Assembly: GCA_028694875.1 (NCBI GenBank)
Contig: JAQVKB010000020.1
Coordinates: forward strand, 1 to 10,264
From: Candidatus Izemoplasmatales bacterium
GTDB taxonomy: Bacteria > Bacillota_I > Bacilli_A > Izemoplasmatales > Hujiaoplasmataceae
Direction: 5' to 3'
DNA: 10,264 nucleotides
Shown here: positions 1-5,968 of the stretch, in pieces
Position numbering within the stretch: position 1 is the stretch's first letter
How the letters are laid out: each line of letters begins with the position of its first letter
Made by a program: the position numbers and the translations under genes
Notes under the pieces: generated by a model
What the model saw: the letters and a program-made list of their open reading frames with translations, nothing else
What the model was told of the DNA's origin: nothing
Databases searched by the model: none

Positions 1-16
1 GGAGTATGACGGTGTC

Positions 17-307
17 ATGGCAACGCTCTTCTTTTTAGAAGATATTCGTTATGAAATGACGGAAAAAGACATCGAAGTCGACCCAGCGAAAATCAATCAA
101 TTGACAGATGAGATCGAAACGATGCTTCACGATCATCAACCGATTCCTGAAGGATTTGTCCTGTATGTAGACGATGTGATTAAAAATCTGTTGGAAGGTC
201 AAGATTTTGAATTCTATGGTATTATCGATATTTTCTGTGATGTAGCAGAGGCGCTTGGTGTCTATCTTTATGAAGAAGAAGACCTGACGCTCGGAAAGGA
301 TATCTAA
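17..307 (+). CDS. Small acidic protein of unknown function, possibly 5'-truncated by the window edge
   Basis: The frame encodes 96 residues from the ATG at 17 and ends with TAA. I do not recognise the family. The product is strongly acidic (runs such as EEEDL near the C-terminus), has no signal peptide or membrane segment, and looks like a mixed alpha/beta cytosolic protein. The start is uncertain. The same frame stays open to the left edge (codons for E-Y-D-G-V precede the Met), and the only Shine-Dalgarno-like GGAG, at bases 1-4, is about 12 bases from the ATG, which is farther than usual. The true gene may therefore begin outside the window. Its last codons contain the ribosome binding site of the next gene (GGAAAGGA, 293-300), and only one base separates the two genes, so they are very probably co-transcribed and translationally coupled. 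Reality of the gene is well supported; the function is unknown. Confidence 0.72.
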   Translation: MATLFFLEDIRYEMTEKDIEVDPAKINQLTDEIETMLHDHQPIPEGFVLYVDDVIKNLLEGQDFEFYGIIDIFCDVAEALGVYLYEEEDLTLGKDI

Positions 308-308
308 G

Positions 309-1232
309 ATGAAAAAGACGCAATATTTGACGATGATCATCGTCAGCGCCGTGATTTGGGTTGCGGTGGTTGTATTAAAATTGACAGTCTTATCCGAAAG
401 TCTTTCTTGGTTTATGGTCGCTTTGATTGCGATTTTGCTTTTGATGTTTGTAAGGTATCGCATCGAAGGAAGCCATCAATATTTTTCGGGACGTTTCAAT
501 ATGCTTCTCGATTATGATCTCGATGTTGACGGCGCCATTAAAATGGCGAAAGATGCCTACGACAACGCGCCCACCATTCAAATGAAGAACTCTTACCAAA
601 TGTATCTTGGCATCGCGTTATATTATAAAGGCGAGTACGATGAAGCCATCAAAACCTTTAACATGGTGGATCTCACGAAAATCAACAACGTTTTCCACGG
701 GTTGATCTTCGCGTTCTCAGGATACTGTGCCTTTGAACTGAAAGATCAAGAATTGCTTGCGCAATATGTCGAGAGACTTCATGCTCTTGAAGACCGGGTC
801 CCCGCCAAGTACCGCGATTTCATCGCGAATTACGCGGAGATTTTAGAAGCGATTAAGAACATGGATATTTCCATTGATCAATACAAAGAAGCGATTGATA
901 AGAACTTTGCGAGAGATGATGGATATCTCGCTCGCAAACTCAATTATCAATATCGACTTTCCTTTTACTACGAAGCGATTGGCGATACCTTGGAAATGGA
1001 CAAGTGCTTGGCGTTTTGCATCGCCAATGGCAAAGAACAACATACTGCCCTACGCGCCAAAGAACGTTTCCAAGGAAGTGTTGATCCCGCCGATTTTGTG
1101 TGGGATCCAGCCAAAGCCAAAGACCCTGTAGAACCCGCTCAACCCCAAGAACCCCAAGTTTTGGAAGCGGAAATTGTTTCAGAAGAAGTGGTGGAAGATT
1201 CCAGCGAAGAAACAGAAAATAAAGACGAATAA
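309..1232 (+). CDS. Two-TM membrane protein with TPR-like repeats and an acidic C-terminal tail
   Basis: The product has 307 residues. Two hydrophobic segments (about residues 7-26 and 32-49) form an N-terminal hairpin, followed by R-Y-R, which suggests that the rest lies in the cytoplasm. Residues of about 65-260 are helical and look like degenerate tetratricopeptide repeats; the clearest is around residues 96-118 (MYLGIALYYKGEYDEAIKTF), with A/G/Y spacing typical of a TPR. The last 45 or so residues are a low-complexity Pro/Glu tail (many PVEP/PQEP steps, then EE-rich), probably disordered. TPR domains usually bind protein partners, so a membrane-anchored scaffold role is an inference. The start follows AAAGGA at 295-300 with 8-base spacing inside the preceding gene, which points to an operon with it. 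A hairpin terminator follows directly. No specific family is assigned. Confidence 0.85.
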   Translation: MKKTQYLTMIIVSAVIWVAVVVLKLTVLSESLSWFMVALIAILLLMFVRYRIEGSHQYFSGRFNMLLDYDLDVDGAIKMAKDAYDNAPTIQMKNSYQMYLGIALYYKGEYDEAIKTFNMVDLTKINNVFHGLIFAFSGYCAFELKDQELLAQYVERLHALEDRVPAKYRDFIANYAEILEAIKNMDISIDQYKEAIDKNFARDDGYLARKLNYQYRLSFYYEAIGDTLEMDKCLAFCIANGKEQHTALRAKERFQGSVDPADFVWDPAKAKDPVEPAQPQEPQVLEAEIVSEEVVEDSSEETENKDE

Positions 1233-1238
1233 CGAAAA

Positions 1239-1273
1239 GCGCCGACAAACAAGTGTCGGCGCCTTTCTTTTTT
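1239..1273 (+). terminator. Intrinsic terminator after the TPR protein gene
   Basis: A perfect 9-bp GC-rich stem (GCGCCGACA at 1239-1247 pairing with TGTCGGCGC at 1254-1262) encloses a 6-base loop and is followed by a T-rich run (1264-1273, one C interrupting). It begins 7 bases after the TAA of the TPR gene. Read on the minus strand the same stem is followed by TTTTCG, so it may weakly serve the convergent VWA gene, whose stop codon lies at 1292. Confidence 0.9.
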
Positions 1274-1291
1274 GGGGGGAAAATCACATCG

Positions 1292-2854
1292 CTAGGAGGC
1301 GAGGATGCGAGCAACTTCTACTAAAGCAATAAATTCAGCGCGGTAACCACCTTCGTCTTGACCCTTGTTCGCATTGGCGACCTGGAGACATAGTTCGTAA
1401 GAGGTGGAACCCATATATTGCGAATCAATCAAGAGAAAACCAAACATCACGACGGAAGCGGCAAAGTTGAAGGTTTCACCAGGATTGGACGTGTAATCTG
1501 TGGCGTACGCGGTATGGACAAACAAACGCGATTCGTCTTCTTGCGGTAATTTGTATCGAATCGAGACGGTCATGAGTTCGTCCATGAAGTTCGTGCCATC
1601 ATAGCGCAAATCGCTAGGGAGGGTTGCGTCGATGTCATCCACGGTCTCTTGACTGTCGGCAGGAACAATTTCATAAAACGCGATGACTTCGGTTCCGGCG
1701 CCAATATCACCGGCATCGACTTCATCATCATCGAAGTCTTCGACGCTAAGAAGACGATTCTCATACCCAATCAATCGATACCCTTTGACCAACGCGGGGT
1801 TAAATTCCAACTGCAGTTTCACATCTTCAGCCACCGTAAGCATGGTCCCGGTCATTTCTTCGACCAAAACCTTATGGGCTTCTTGAACACAATCGATGTA
1901 AGAGTAATTGCCGTTGCCATTGTCGGCTAAGGATTCAAGAACATCATCTCTTAAATTGCCAGTGCCAAATCCCAATACAGACAAATAGATTCCGGTATCG
2001 CGTTTCTCTGCGATGAAGTCTTTCAAATCATCGAGGTTTGAGATTCCAACATTAAAGTCGCCATCGGTGCCTAGGATCACCCGATTGTTTCCACCTTCAA
2101 CAAAGTGGCTTTGGGCGATCTGATAGGCGAGTTCAATGCCTTGTCCGCCCGCGGTAGAACCGCCTGCGGATAGATTGTCAATGGCCTCATAGATTGCGTC
2201 CTTATCTGTCAAATCGCCACCATCGAGGACCACACCAGCGGCTCCGGCATACACAACCAATGAAATCGTATCGAGTGGTCTGAGTTCGTCTGTCAACATC
2301 CGAATGGCATCTTTCAATAAAGGTAACTTGTCCGCGGAGGCCATCGAACCCGACACATCGAGTAAGAACACATAATTGTTGGGGGATGTTGTGTTGTATT
2401 CGATTTCTTGCGTTTTGAGTCCCACCATCAAGAGTTGATGCGCACTATTCCATGGCGCATCCGATAACACGGTGGTGACGCGAATGGGATGCTCGGCATC
2501 CTCCGGTGTAGGAAGATCATAACTGAAGTAATTGACCATCTCTTCGATGCGAACTGCCGAGGCAAGCGGGCTTATTTCTTGATTAATCATCCGACGGATG
2601 TTGGCGTAGCTCGCGGTATCCACATCGGTGGAAAACGTCGAGATTGGCATTGAGGCCGAAGAATAATAGAAATTTTCAACATAAGTCGCATAAGATTCCC
2701 CTGTTACCGAACTCGGGGTGAGACCATATAAGGCGGCTTCCTTAGAACTCACACTTTGATAGGTCGGTCCGTCGATATAGTTGACATCGTAGGCGGAACA
2801 CCCCGTCATGGCTATGAGGGCCAATAATCCAAAAGCAACAAGTATTTTTTTCAT
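1292..2854 (-). CDS. YfbK-like von Willebrand factor A (VWA) domain lipoprotein
   Basis: The product has 520 residues. A signal peptide with an M-T-G-C lipobox (Cys19) predicts a lipid-anchored extracytoplasmic protein; Met at -3 is less usual than Leu. The order of domains is that of the YfbK family: an N-terminal VWA-associated domain beginning near P-I-S-T-F-S-T-D-V-D-T-A-S-Y (residues 70-83), a VWA domain, then a C-terminal DUF3520-type region with the hallmark Y-R-L-I-G-Y-E-N-R-L-L. The metal site looks complete: DVSGSM (D166, S168, S170), T234 in G-S-T-A-G-G, and D264 in GTDGD. VWA domains with this motif bind a divalent cation and usually a protein ligand, so an adhesion or envelope-assembly role is plausible but unproven. 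I chose the ATG at 2854 because the signal peptide starts there and GGGAG sits 7 bases upstream; the frame extends further 5' into the operator region. A response-regulator-type repeat array lies directly upstream. Confidence 0.93.
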   Translation of the reverse strand: MKKILVAFGLLALIAMTGCSAYDVNYIDGPTYQSVSSKEAALYGLTPSSVTGESYATYVENFYYSSASMPISTFSTDVDTASYANIRRMINQEISPLASAVRIEEMVNYFSYDLPTPEDAEHPIRVTTVLSDAPWNSAHQLLMVGLKTQEIEYNTTSPNNYVFLLDVSGSMASADKLPLLKDAIRMLTDELRPLDTISLVVYAGAAGVVLDGGDLTDKDAIYEAIDNLSAGGSTAGGQGIELAYQIAQSHFVEGGNNRVILGTDGDFNVGISNLDDLKDFIAEKRDTGIYLSVLGFGTGNLRDDVLESLADNGNGNYSYIDCVQEAHKVLVEEMTGTMLTVAEDVKLQLEFNPALVKGYRLIGYENRLLSVEDFDDDEVDAGDIGAGTEVIAFYEIVPADSQETVDDIDATLPSDLRYDGTNFMDELMTVSIRYKLPQEDESRLFVHTAYATDYTSNPGETFNFAASVVMFGFLLIDSQYMGSTSYELCLQVANANKGQDEGGYRAEFIALVEVARILAS

Positions 2855-2860
2855 TTGTTT

Positions 2861-2868
2861 TCTCCCTT
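2861..2868 (-). promoter_or_regulatory. Ribosome binding site fixing the VWA lipoprotein start
   Basis: On the minus strand AAGGGAGA precedes the ATG at 2854, with 7 bases between GGGAG and the start. It selects this Met over in-frame upstream alternatives that would add 43 residues before a perfect signal peptide. Confidence 0.8.
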
Positions 2869-2890
2869 TTTCTTTGAATGAGATAATGAC

Positions 2891-2896
2891 AGAATA
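2891..2896 (-). promoter_or_regulatory. -10 element (TATTCT) of the VWA lipoprotein promoter
   Basis: Minus-strand TATTCT lies exactly 11 bases downstream of the last TGTCA box. No consensus -35 sits at 16-18 bp; the place is occupied by the repeat boxes, as in activator-dependent promoters. Transcription would start near 2884, giving a leader of about 30 bases that carries the ribosome binding site. Confidence 0.6.
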
Positions 2897-2907
2897 CCTT
2901 CTGGAAG

Positions 2908-2946
2908 TGACACCGCCCTGACAAAGTTGTGACAAAACTCTGACAA
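2908..2946 (-). promoter_or_regulatory. Four-box direct-repeat operator (TTGTCA, 11-bp period), probable response-regulator site
   Basis: Read on the minus strand there are four hexamers: TTGTCA (2946-2941), TTGTCA (2935-2930), TTGTCA (2924-2919) and GTGTCA (2913-2908), each separated by exactly 5 bases. One box per helical turn in the same orientation is the hallmark of OmpR/PhoB-family regulators binding head to tail; the core resembles the E. coli Pho box (CTGTCAT repeats, 11-bp period), and the spacing also matches Bacillus PhoP and WalR boxes. The array faces the VWA gene and lies between it and the divergent regulator gene. That the neighbouring regulator binds here is an inference from position and family. 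The array could also affect the regulator's own promoter, whose -10 lies about 45 bases to the right. Confidence 0.8.
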
Positions 2947-2989
2947 AATCAAAATCGACGAAGAACTTGTTCAAAAAAGGCAAAAATTA

Positions 2990-2998
2990 TGATATGCT
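2990..2998 (+). promoter_or_regulatory. Putative extended -10 promoter of the response regulator gene
   Basis: TGATATGCT fits a TGn-extended -10 (TATGCT against TATAAT). No good -35 is seen at 17 bp; TTGTTC at 2967-2972 is 20 bp away. Transcription would start near 3005, about 22 bases before the ATG. TATGAT at 2988-2993 is an alternative -10. Confidence 0.4.
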
Positions 2999-3009
2999 AG
3001 GAACAGACG

Positions 3010-3019
3010 AAAGGGGAGA
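3010..3019 (+). promoter_or_regulatory. Ribosome binding site fixing the response regulator start
   Basis: The purine run AAAGGGGAGAA precedes the ATG at 3027 with about 7 bases of spacing. It selects the start that gives the canonical receiver beginning M-R-I-L-I-V-E-D-E, rather than an upstream TTG in the same frame at 2967, which overlaps the promoter. Confidence 0.8.
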
Positions 3020-3026
3020 AGTGAAC

Positions 3027-3695
3027 ATGCGGATTTTGATTGTGGAAGACGAACGTCGGTTGAATGATGTGATGCACGACTACCTCATGGAAGCACATCC
3101 CGAGGCCCATATCGATCAATGTTTTGATGGCGATGACGCTTTGGAAATGCTGGGAGAACAGGAATTTGACATCGTCCTTTTGGATGTCATGTTGCCAGGA
3201 ACAGATGGATTTGAGATTGCAAGGGAGATTCGTAAAACCTCGAATATGCCCATCTTGATCCTTTCGGCTCTTGGCGATGAAGAAAACCAATTGCGCGGAT
3301 TTGATCTTGGCATTGATGATTATGTCAAAAAACCATATAGTCCTAAACTTGTCGTGAAAAAAGTCGATGCGATTCTCGCGAGAGTTGGCACAACGAATTC
3401 TGGGATGATCCAAAAGGGGATTCTTTCCTATGACGAAGTCGGCATGAAGATATTCGTCGAAGGCGAAGAAGTCATCCTCAACAAGAAAGAGTGGGAATTG
3501 TTCCACCTCTTCATCCATAATGAATCGCGCGTGCTCTCGCGCGAGACTCTTCTCAACAAGATCTGGGGATATGACTACTTTGGCGACGAACGGACGCTGG
3601 ATACGCATATCCGCAGACTGAGAAAGAAACTCGGAAACGCATCGCACTATATTAAGACCGTACACCGTACCGGATATATGTTCGAAGTCGCATAA
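3027..3695 (+). CDS. OmpR/PhoB-family two-component response regulator (receiver plus winged helix)
   Basis: The product has 222 residues, the usual length for this family. The receiver (about 1-118) has the acidic pair E7/D8, phosphoacceptor D53 in L-L-D-V-M-L-P-G, switch residue S80 (L-I-L-S-A), the aromatic switch Y99 and K102 followed by Pro. The C-terminal winged helix-turn-helix (about 125-221) has the typical W-E-L-F...SRETLLNKIWG...ERTLDTHIRRLRKKLG recognition-helix region and the terminal T-V-H-R-T-G-Y-M-F wing. It should be phosphorylated by the kinase encoded 35 bases downstream and then bind direct repeats as a head-to-tail dimer. Matching 11-bp-period repeats occur just upstream on the opposite strand and before the lipoprotein gene at 5190. 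Which subfamily (PhoP, WalR, VanR and so on) it belongs to cannot be settled from the sequence alone. Confidence 0.96.
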   Translation: MRILIVEDERRLNDVMHDYLMEAHPEAHIDQCFDGDDALEMLGEQEFDIVLLDVMLPGTDGFEIAREIRKTSNMPILILSALGDEENQLRGFDLGIDDYVKKPYSPKLVVKKVDAILARVGTTNSGMIQKGILSYDEVGMKIFVEGEEVILNKKEWELFHLFIHNESRVLSRETLLNKIWGYDYFGDERTLDTHIRRLRKKLGNASHYIKTVHRTGYMFEVA

Positions 3696-3730
3696 CAAAT
3701 CATTGAATCATTTTTAGAAAGGAGGTCGCC

Positions 3731-5152
3731 ATGAAAATCAGCATTTTCGTCAAAACGTTTTTGCTCATGATCGTGACATTCTCCTTTTTGTTTTTAACGG
3801 GAATGTATTTTGCTTATCTTGCATTCACGCCGATGTATCTCGACAAAAACATCAACGCCGTCAAAAACGCAGTTCAAGACAGCCGTCAAATGTTGCTCGA
3901 TGGAATGGATTTGGAAGATACGCCGATCGGCGCGCTGACCAATGAAACGACATTTGTTCGAATTCAAGGCGGTGTCGTCGAAAGCCGACTTGGCGCGGAA
4001 CTATTAACCGATGAAGATATCTTGCAATTTGTGATTTCCATCTATGATAGCATCACCATCACCGAAGAAGGTAGTATGATCTACGACACCACCCAAGAGG
4101 GCGATGTCTACGTGATTTCTTATTTGCTTGTGTTGGCACCCGATGATTATTTGCTCATCCGTACCAACATTCAATCCTTACACAATGTCGATTTGGTGCT
4201 GACTGAACTTGGATGGCGCGCCTCGATTGGACTTGTACTTACTGTCACCGCTGTTTCGTTATTCGTTTCGTTGATGATTACATTACCGATTCGTCGCATC
4301 AATGCCTATGCCAAACGCGTATCATCGCTTGATTTTTCCAAAACGTTAACCTTACGACGTCGTGATGAGTTCCGAGAACTCGTGACGAGTCTCAACGAAA
4401 TGACGTTCCATTTGAAAAAGAGTTACGCCACACTGACCGAAGCCAATCAGCGATTGGCAGGAGACATCGAGTTTGAAAAGCGACAAGAAGAAAAGAAGAA
4501 ACAACTCATCATGGCCATCAACCACGAATTGAAGACCCCGATTGCGGTCATCAAAGGAATGGTAGAAGGAATGATTGATGGTGTTGGAAGATACAAAAAC
4601 AAAGAGAAGTATTTGCGTGAAGTTCTATCCGAACTCGATGAAGTCGAACGAATGACCAAGGATTTGACGTATTCCTTACGACTTGAAGACTTGGCCAAAG
4701 AGGGAGATCAAACCTCGACCCAAGAATTGAAAGAGTCACTTCATCCCTTGATGGAACTCGCCAAAGAAAAAGGAGTTCGACTCAAACTTGATTTTGAAGA
4801 GGGCCTTCTACCCATCAACAAAGAACACCTCTCTTTATTGGCTTCCAATCTCATCAAAAATGCAATTATGTATACCGACGGAGACACGGTCCAAGTCACA
4901 CTCCAACTTCAGCCGTTTATCTTTGAAGTTCGCAATCCTGGTCAAATCCCAGAAAACGAACTCGAACGAATCTTTGAACCCTATTACAGAGTCCAACAAA
5001 TTGTTTCGAACGATGGCGGCACTGGCCTGGGACTGTACTTGGTTCGACAAATCGCGGAGATTCACAAGCTATCGATTCGCATCTTCAACGATGGTGGCTG
5101 TGTTGTCGCGAAATTAACAAATATCACAGAATCTGTCACGGAATTGTCATAA
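3731..5152 (+). CDS. Membrane sensor histidine kinase (HAMP-HisKA-HATPase_c)
   Basis: The product has 473 residues. TM1 (about 7-32) and TM2 (about 164-185) flank an extracytoplasmic sensor region of about 130 residues with no recognised fold. A HAMP linker starts at P186 and runs to about 238. The HisKA dimerisation domain carries the phosphoacceptor H265 in N-H-E-L-K-T-P, including the E-x-x-T phosphatase signature. The ATP-binding domain has an N-box (N373-L-I-K-N377), an F-box (F-E-P-Y-Y-R, 415-420) and a G2 box (G-G-T-G-L-G-L, 429-435). In the G1 box the usual D-x-G reads N402-P-G404, a variant seen in other Firmicute kinases, so activity is still expected. Translation starts after a strong AAAGGAGGT (3718-3725), and no terminator separates it from the regulator gene, so the two form an operon. 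The last codons double as a probable operator for the next gene. Confidence 0.95.
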   Translation: MKISIFVKTFLLMIVTFSFLFLTGMYFAYLAFTPMYLDKNINAVKNAVQDSRQMLLDGMDLEDTPIGALTNETTFVRIQGGVVESRLGAELLTDEDILQFVISIYDSITITEEGSMIYDTTQEGDVYVISYLLVLAPDDYLLIRTNIQSLHNVDLVLTELGWRASIGLVLTVTAVSLFVSLMITLPIRRINAYAKRVSSLDFSKTLTLRRRDEFRELVTSLNEMTFHLKKSYATLTEANQRLAGDIEFEKRQEEKKKQLIMAINHELKTPIAVIKGMVEGMIDGVGRYKNKEKYLREVLSELDEVERMTKDLTYSLRLEDLAKEGDQTSTQELKESLHPLMELAKEKGVRLKLDFEEGLLPINKEHLSLLASNLIKNAIMYTDGDTVQVTLQLQPFIFEVRNPGQIPENELERIFEPYYRVQQIVSNDGGTGLGLYLVRQIAEIHKLSIRIFNDGGCVVAKLTNITESVTELS

Positions 5153-5166
5153 CCACCCGTTATACT
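5133..5166 (+). promoter_or_regulatory. Two-box direct-repeat operator and -10 element of the 5190 lipoprotein gene
   Basis: CTGTCA (5133-5138) and TTGTCA (5144-5149) are separated by 5 bases, an 11-bp period, and are followed after exactly 11 bases by TATACT (5161-5166). This repeats the geometry of the VWA lipoprotein promoter. There is no separate -35. The boxes overlap the last codons and precede the stop of the kinase gene. Transcription would start near 5173, leaving a leader of only about 16 bases that is mostly ribosome binding site (GGAAAGGAGGG, 5174-5184). The gene could thus be expressed both from this promoter and by read-through from the regulator-kinase operon. Confidence 0.65.
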
Positions 5167-5189
5167 AAAATTAGGAAAGGAGGGATTTC

Positions 5190-5915
5190 ATGAAACGAAT
5201 ATTTTCCATCGTGTTGGTCGCCATCATGTTTGTTTTTACATGGGGATGTGCTGCCGAAGTCACGACAATCGAAACCACAACACTCATCGATCAACTTTCC
5301 TATAGCATGACATCCCTCACTTATACCAAAACGAATGTGGTGGATATGCTCTACAACGCCGGAAATCCAGATGAGGACTTTGCGATCTTCTCCGCCATGC
5401 TTCCAGAGAGTGCGGTGGACGCCGAAACGAAACAAATTTTCTCCGATTCTCTCAGTTTGGTCTTGCCTCTATCGAGCAATTTCGTGGCGAGCAACTCCAC
5501 AGGAAACGTTTATTCGATGACGACGGCCGATTTCAATGATTTGGCCGTGTCACAAGGTGTGACACTGACAATTTCTGATGTGGTGTTGTTCAATCAAGGG
5601 AAAGAAGCTTATCAATTGATCGCAAAGGCCGCGAGCGAGAATCATACTGAAATCACCCGCCAACAGTACATTGAATATCGATTGCATCGGCTCTTGACGG
5701 AGGATGAGATTGAAGGATGTAATCTATTCCAAAAGTATTATGCACAATTAAATGGATATTATACGGGCTATTTGCTTTCATCGGTTTCCTCATCGATGGA
5801 TTTGAAAGAGAGTTTCATCTATCATACCTATGCTCCACCGACCACGGAGGAGTTGGCCTTGATGGCACTAGCCTATCCCATCATTGATACCCTACGGGGC
5901 GTTTCAGAAGAATAA
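5190..5915 (+). CDS. Predicted lipoprotein of unknown function, downstream of the two-component system
   Basis: The product has 241 residues. It begins with M-K-R and a hydrophobic core ending in F-T-W-G-C (Cys20), which fits a lipoprotein signal peptide with an unusual Trp at -2. The mature part begins with a short Thr-rich stretch (VTTIETTTL), then appears mainly helical, with no repeats, no further membrane segment and one additional Cys (in E-G-C-N-L-F). I do not recognise the family. The start follows a very strong GGAAAGGAGGG. The gene lies 37 bases after the kinase stop without a terminator and has its own predicted activator-dependent promoter, so it is probably a target, and possibly an accessory component, of the two-component system (inference). 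A strong terminator follows. Roles such as sensing partner or envelope-stress factor are open. Confidence 0.88.
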   Translation: MKRIFSIVLVAIMFVFTWGCAAEVTTIETTTLIDQLSYSMTSLTYTKTNVVDMLYNAGNPDEDFAIFSAMLPESAVDAETKQIFSDSLSLVLPLSSNFVASNSTGNVYSMTTADFNDLAVSQGVTLTISDVVLFNQGKEAYQLIAKAASENHTEITRQQYIEYRLHRLLTEDEIEGCNLFQKYYAQLNGYYTGYLLSSVSSSMDLKESFIYHTYAPPTTEELALMALAYPIIDTLRGVSEE

Positions 5916-5918
5916 CAA

Positions 5919-5954
5919 AAAGCATCCTTACCCATGCTACGGTAAGGATGCTTT
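5919..5954. terminator. Bidirectional hairpin terminator between convergent genes
   Basis: A perfect 14-bp stem (AAAGCATCCTTACC at 5919-5932 with its complement at 5941-5954) encloses an 8-base loop. On the plus strand it follows the lipoprotein stop by 3 bases and continues into a T-rich tail. On the minus strand it follows the methyltransferase stop (5969) and is continued by TTTTTGTTATT. It therefore can end transcription from both sides. Confidence 0.9.
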
Positions 5955-5968
5955 CATCTTTCAAGTTT

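Noticed and set aside
940..1314. Minus-strand open frame crossing the terminator after the TPR gene
   Set aside because: It overlaps the coding strand of the TPR gene and reads through a strong terminator hairpin; its composition is unlike a real protein.
3525..3544. GC-rich inverted repeat (TCGCGCG...CGCGCGA) inside the response regulator gene
   Set aside because: It lies in the middle of the winged-helix coding sequence, has no T-run after it and is explained by codons for S-R-V-L-S-R-E.
2997..3698. Long minus-strand open frame (233 codons) opposite the response regulator
   Set aside because: It is a shadow of a clear receiver/winged-helix gene, lacks a ribosome binding site and encodes no recognisable protein.
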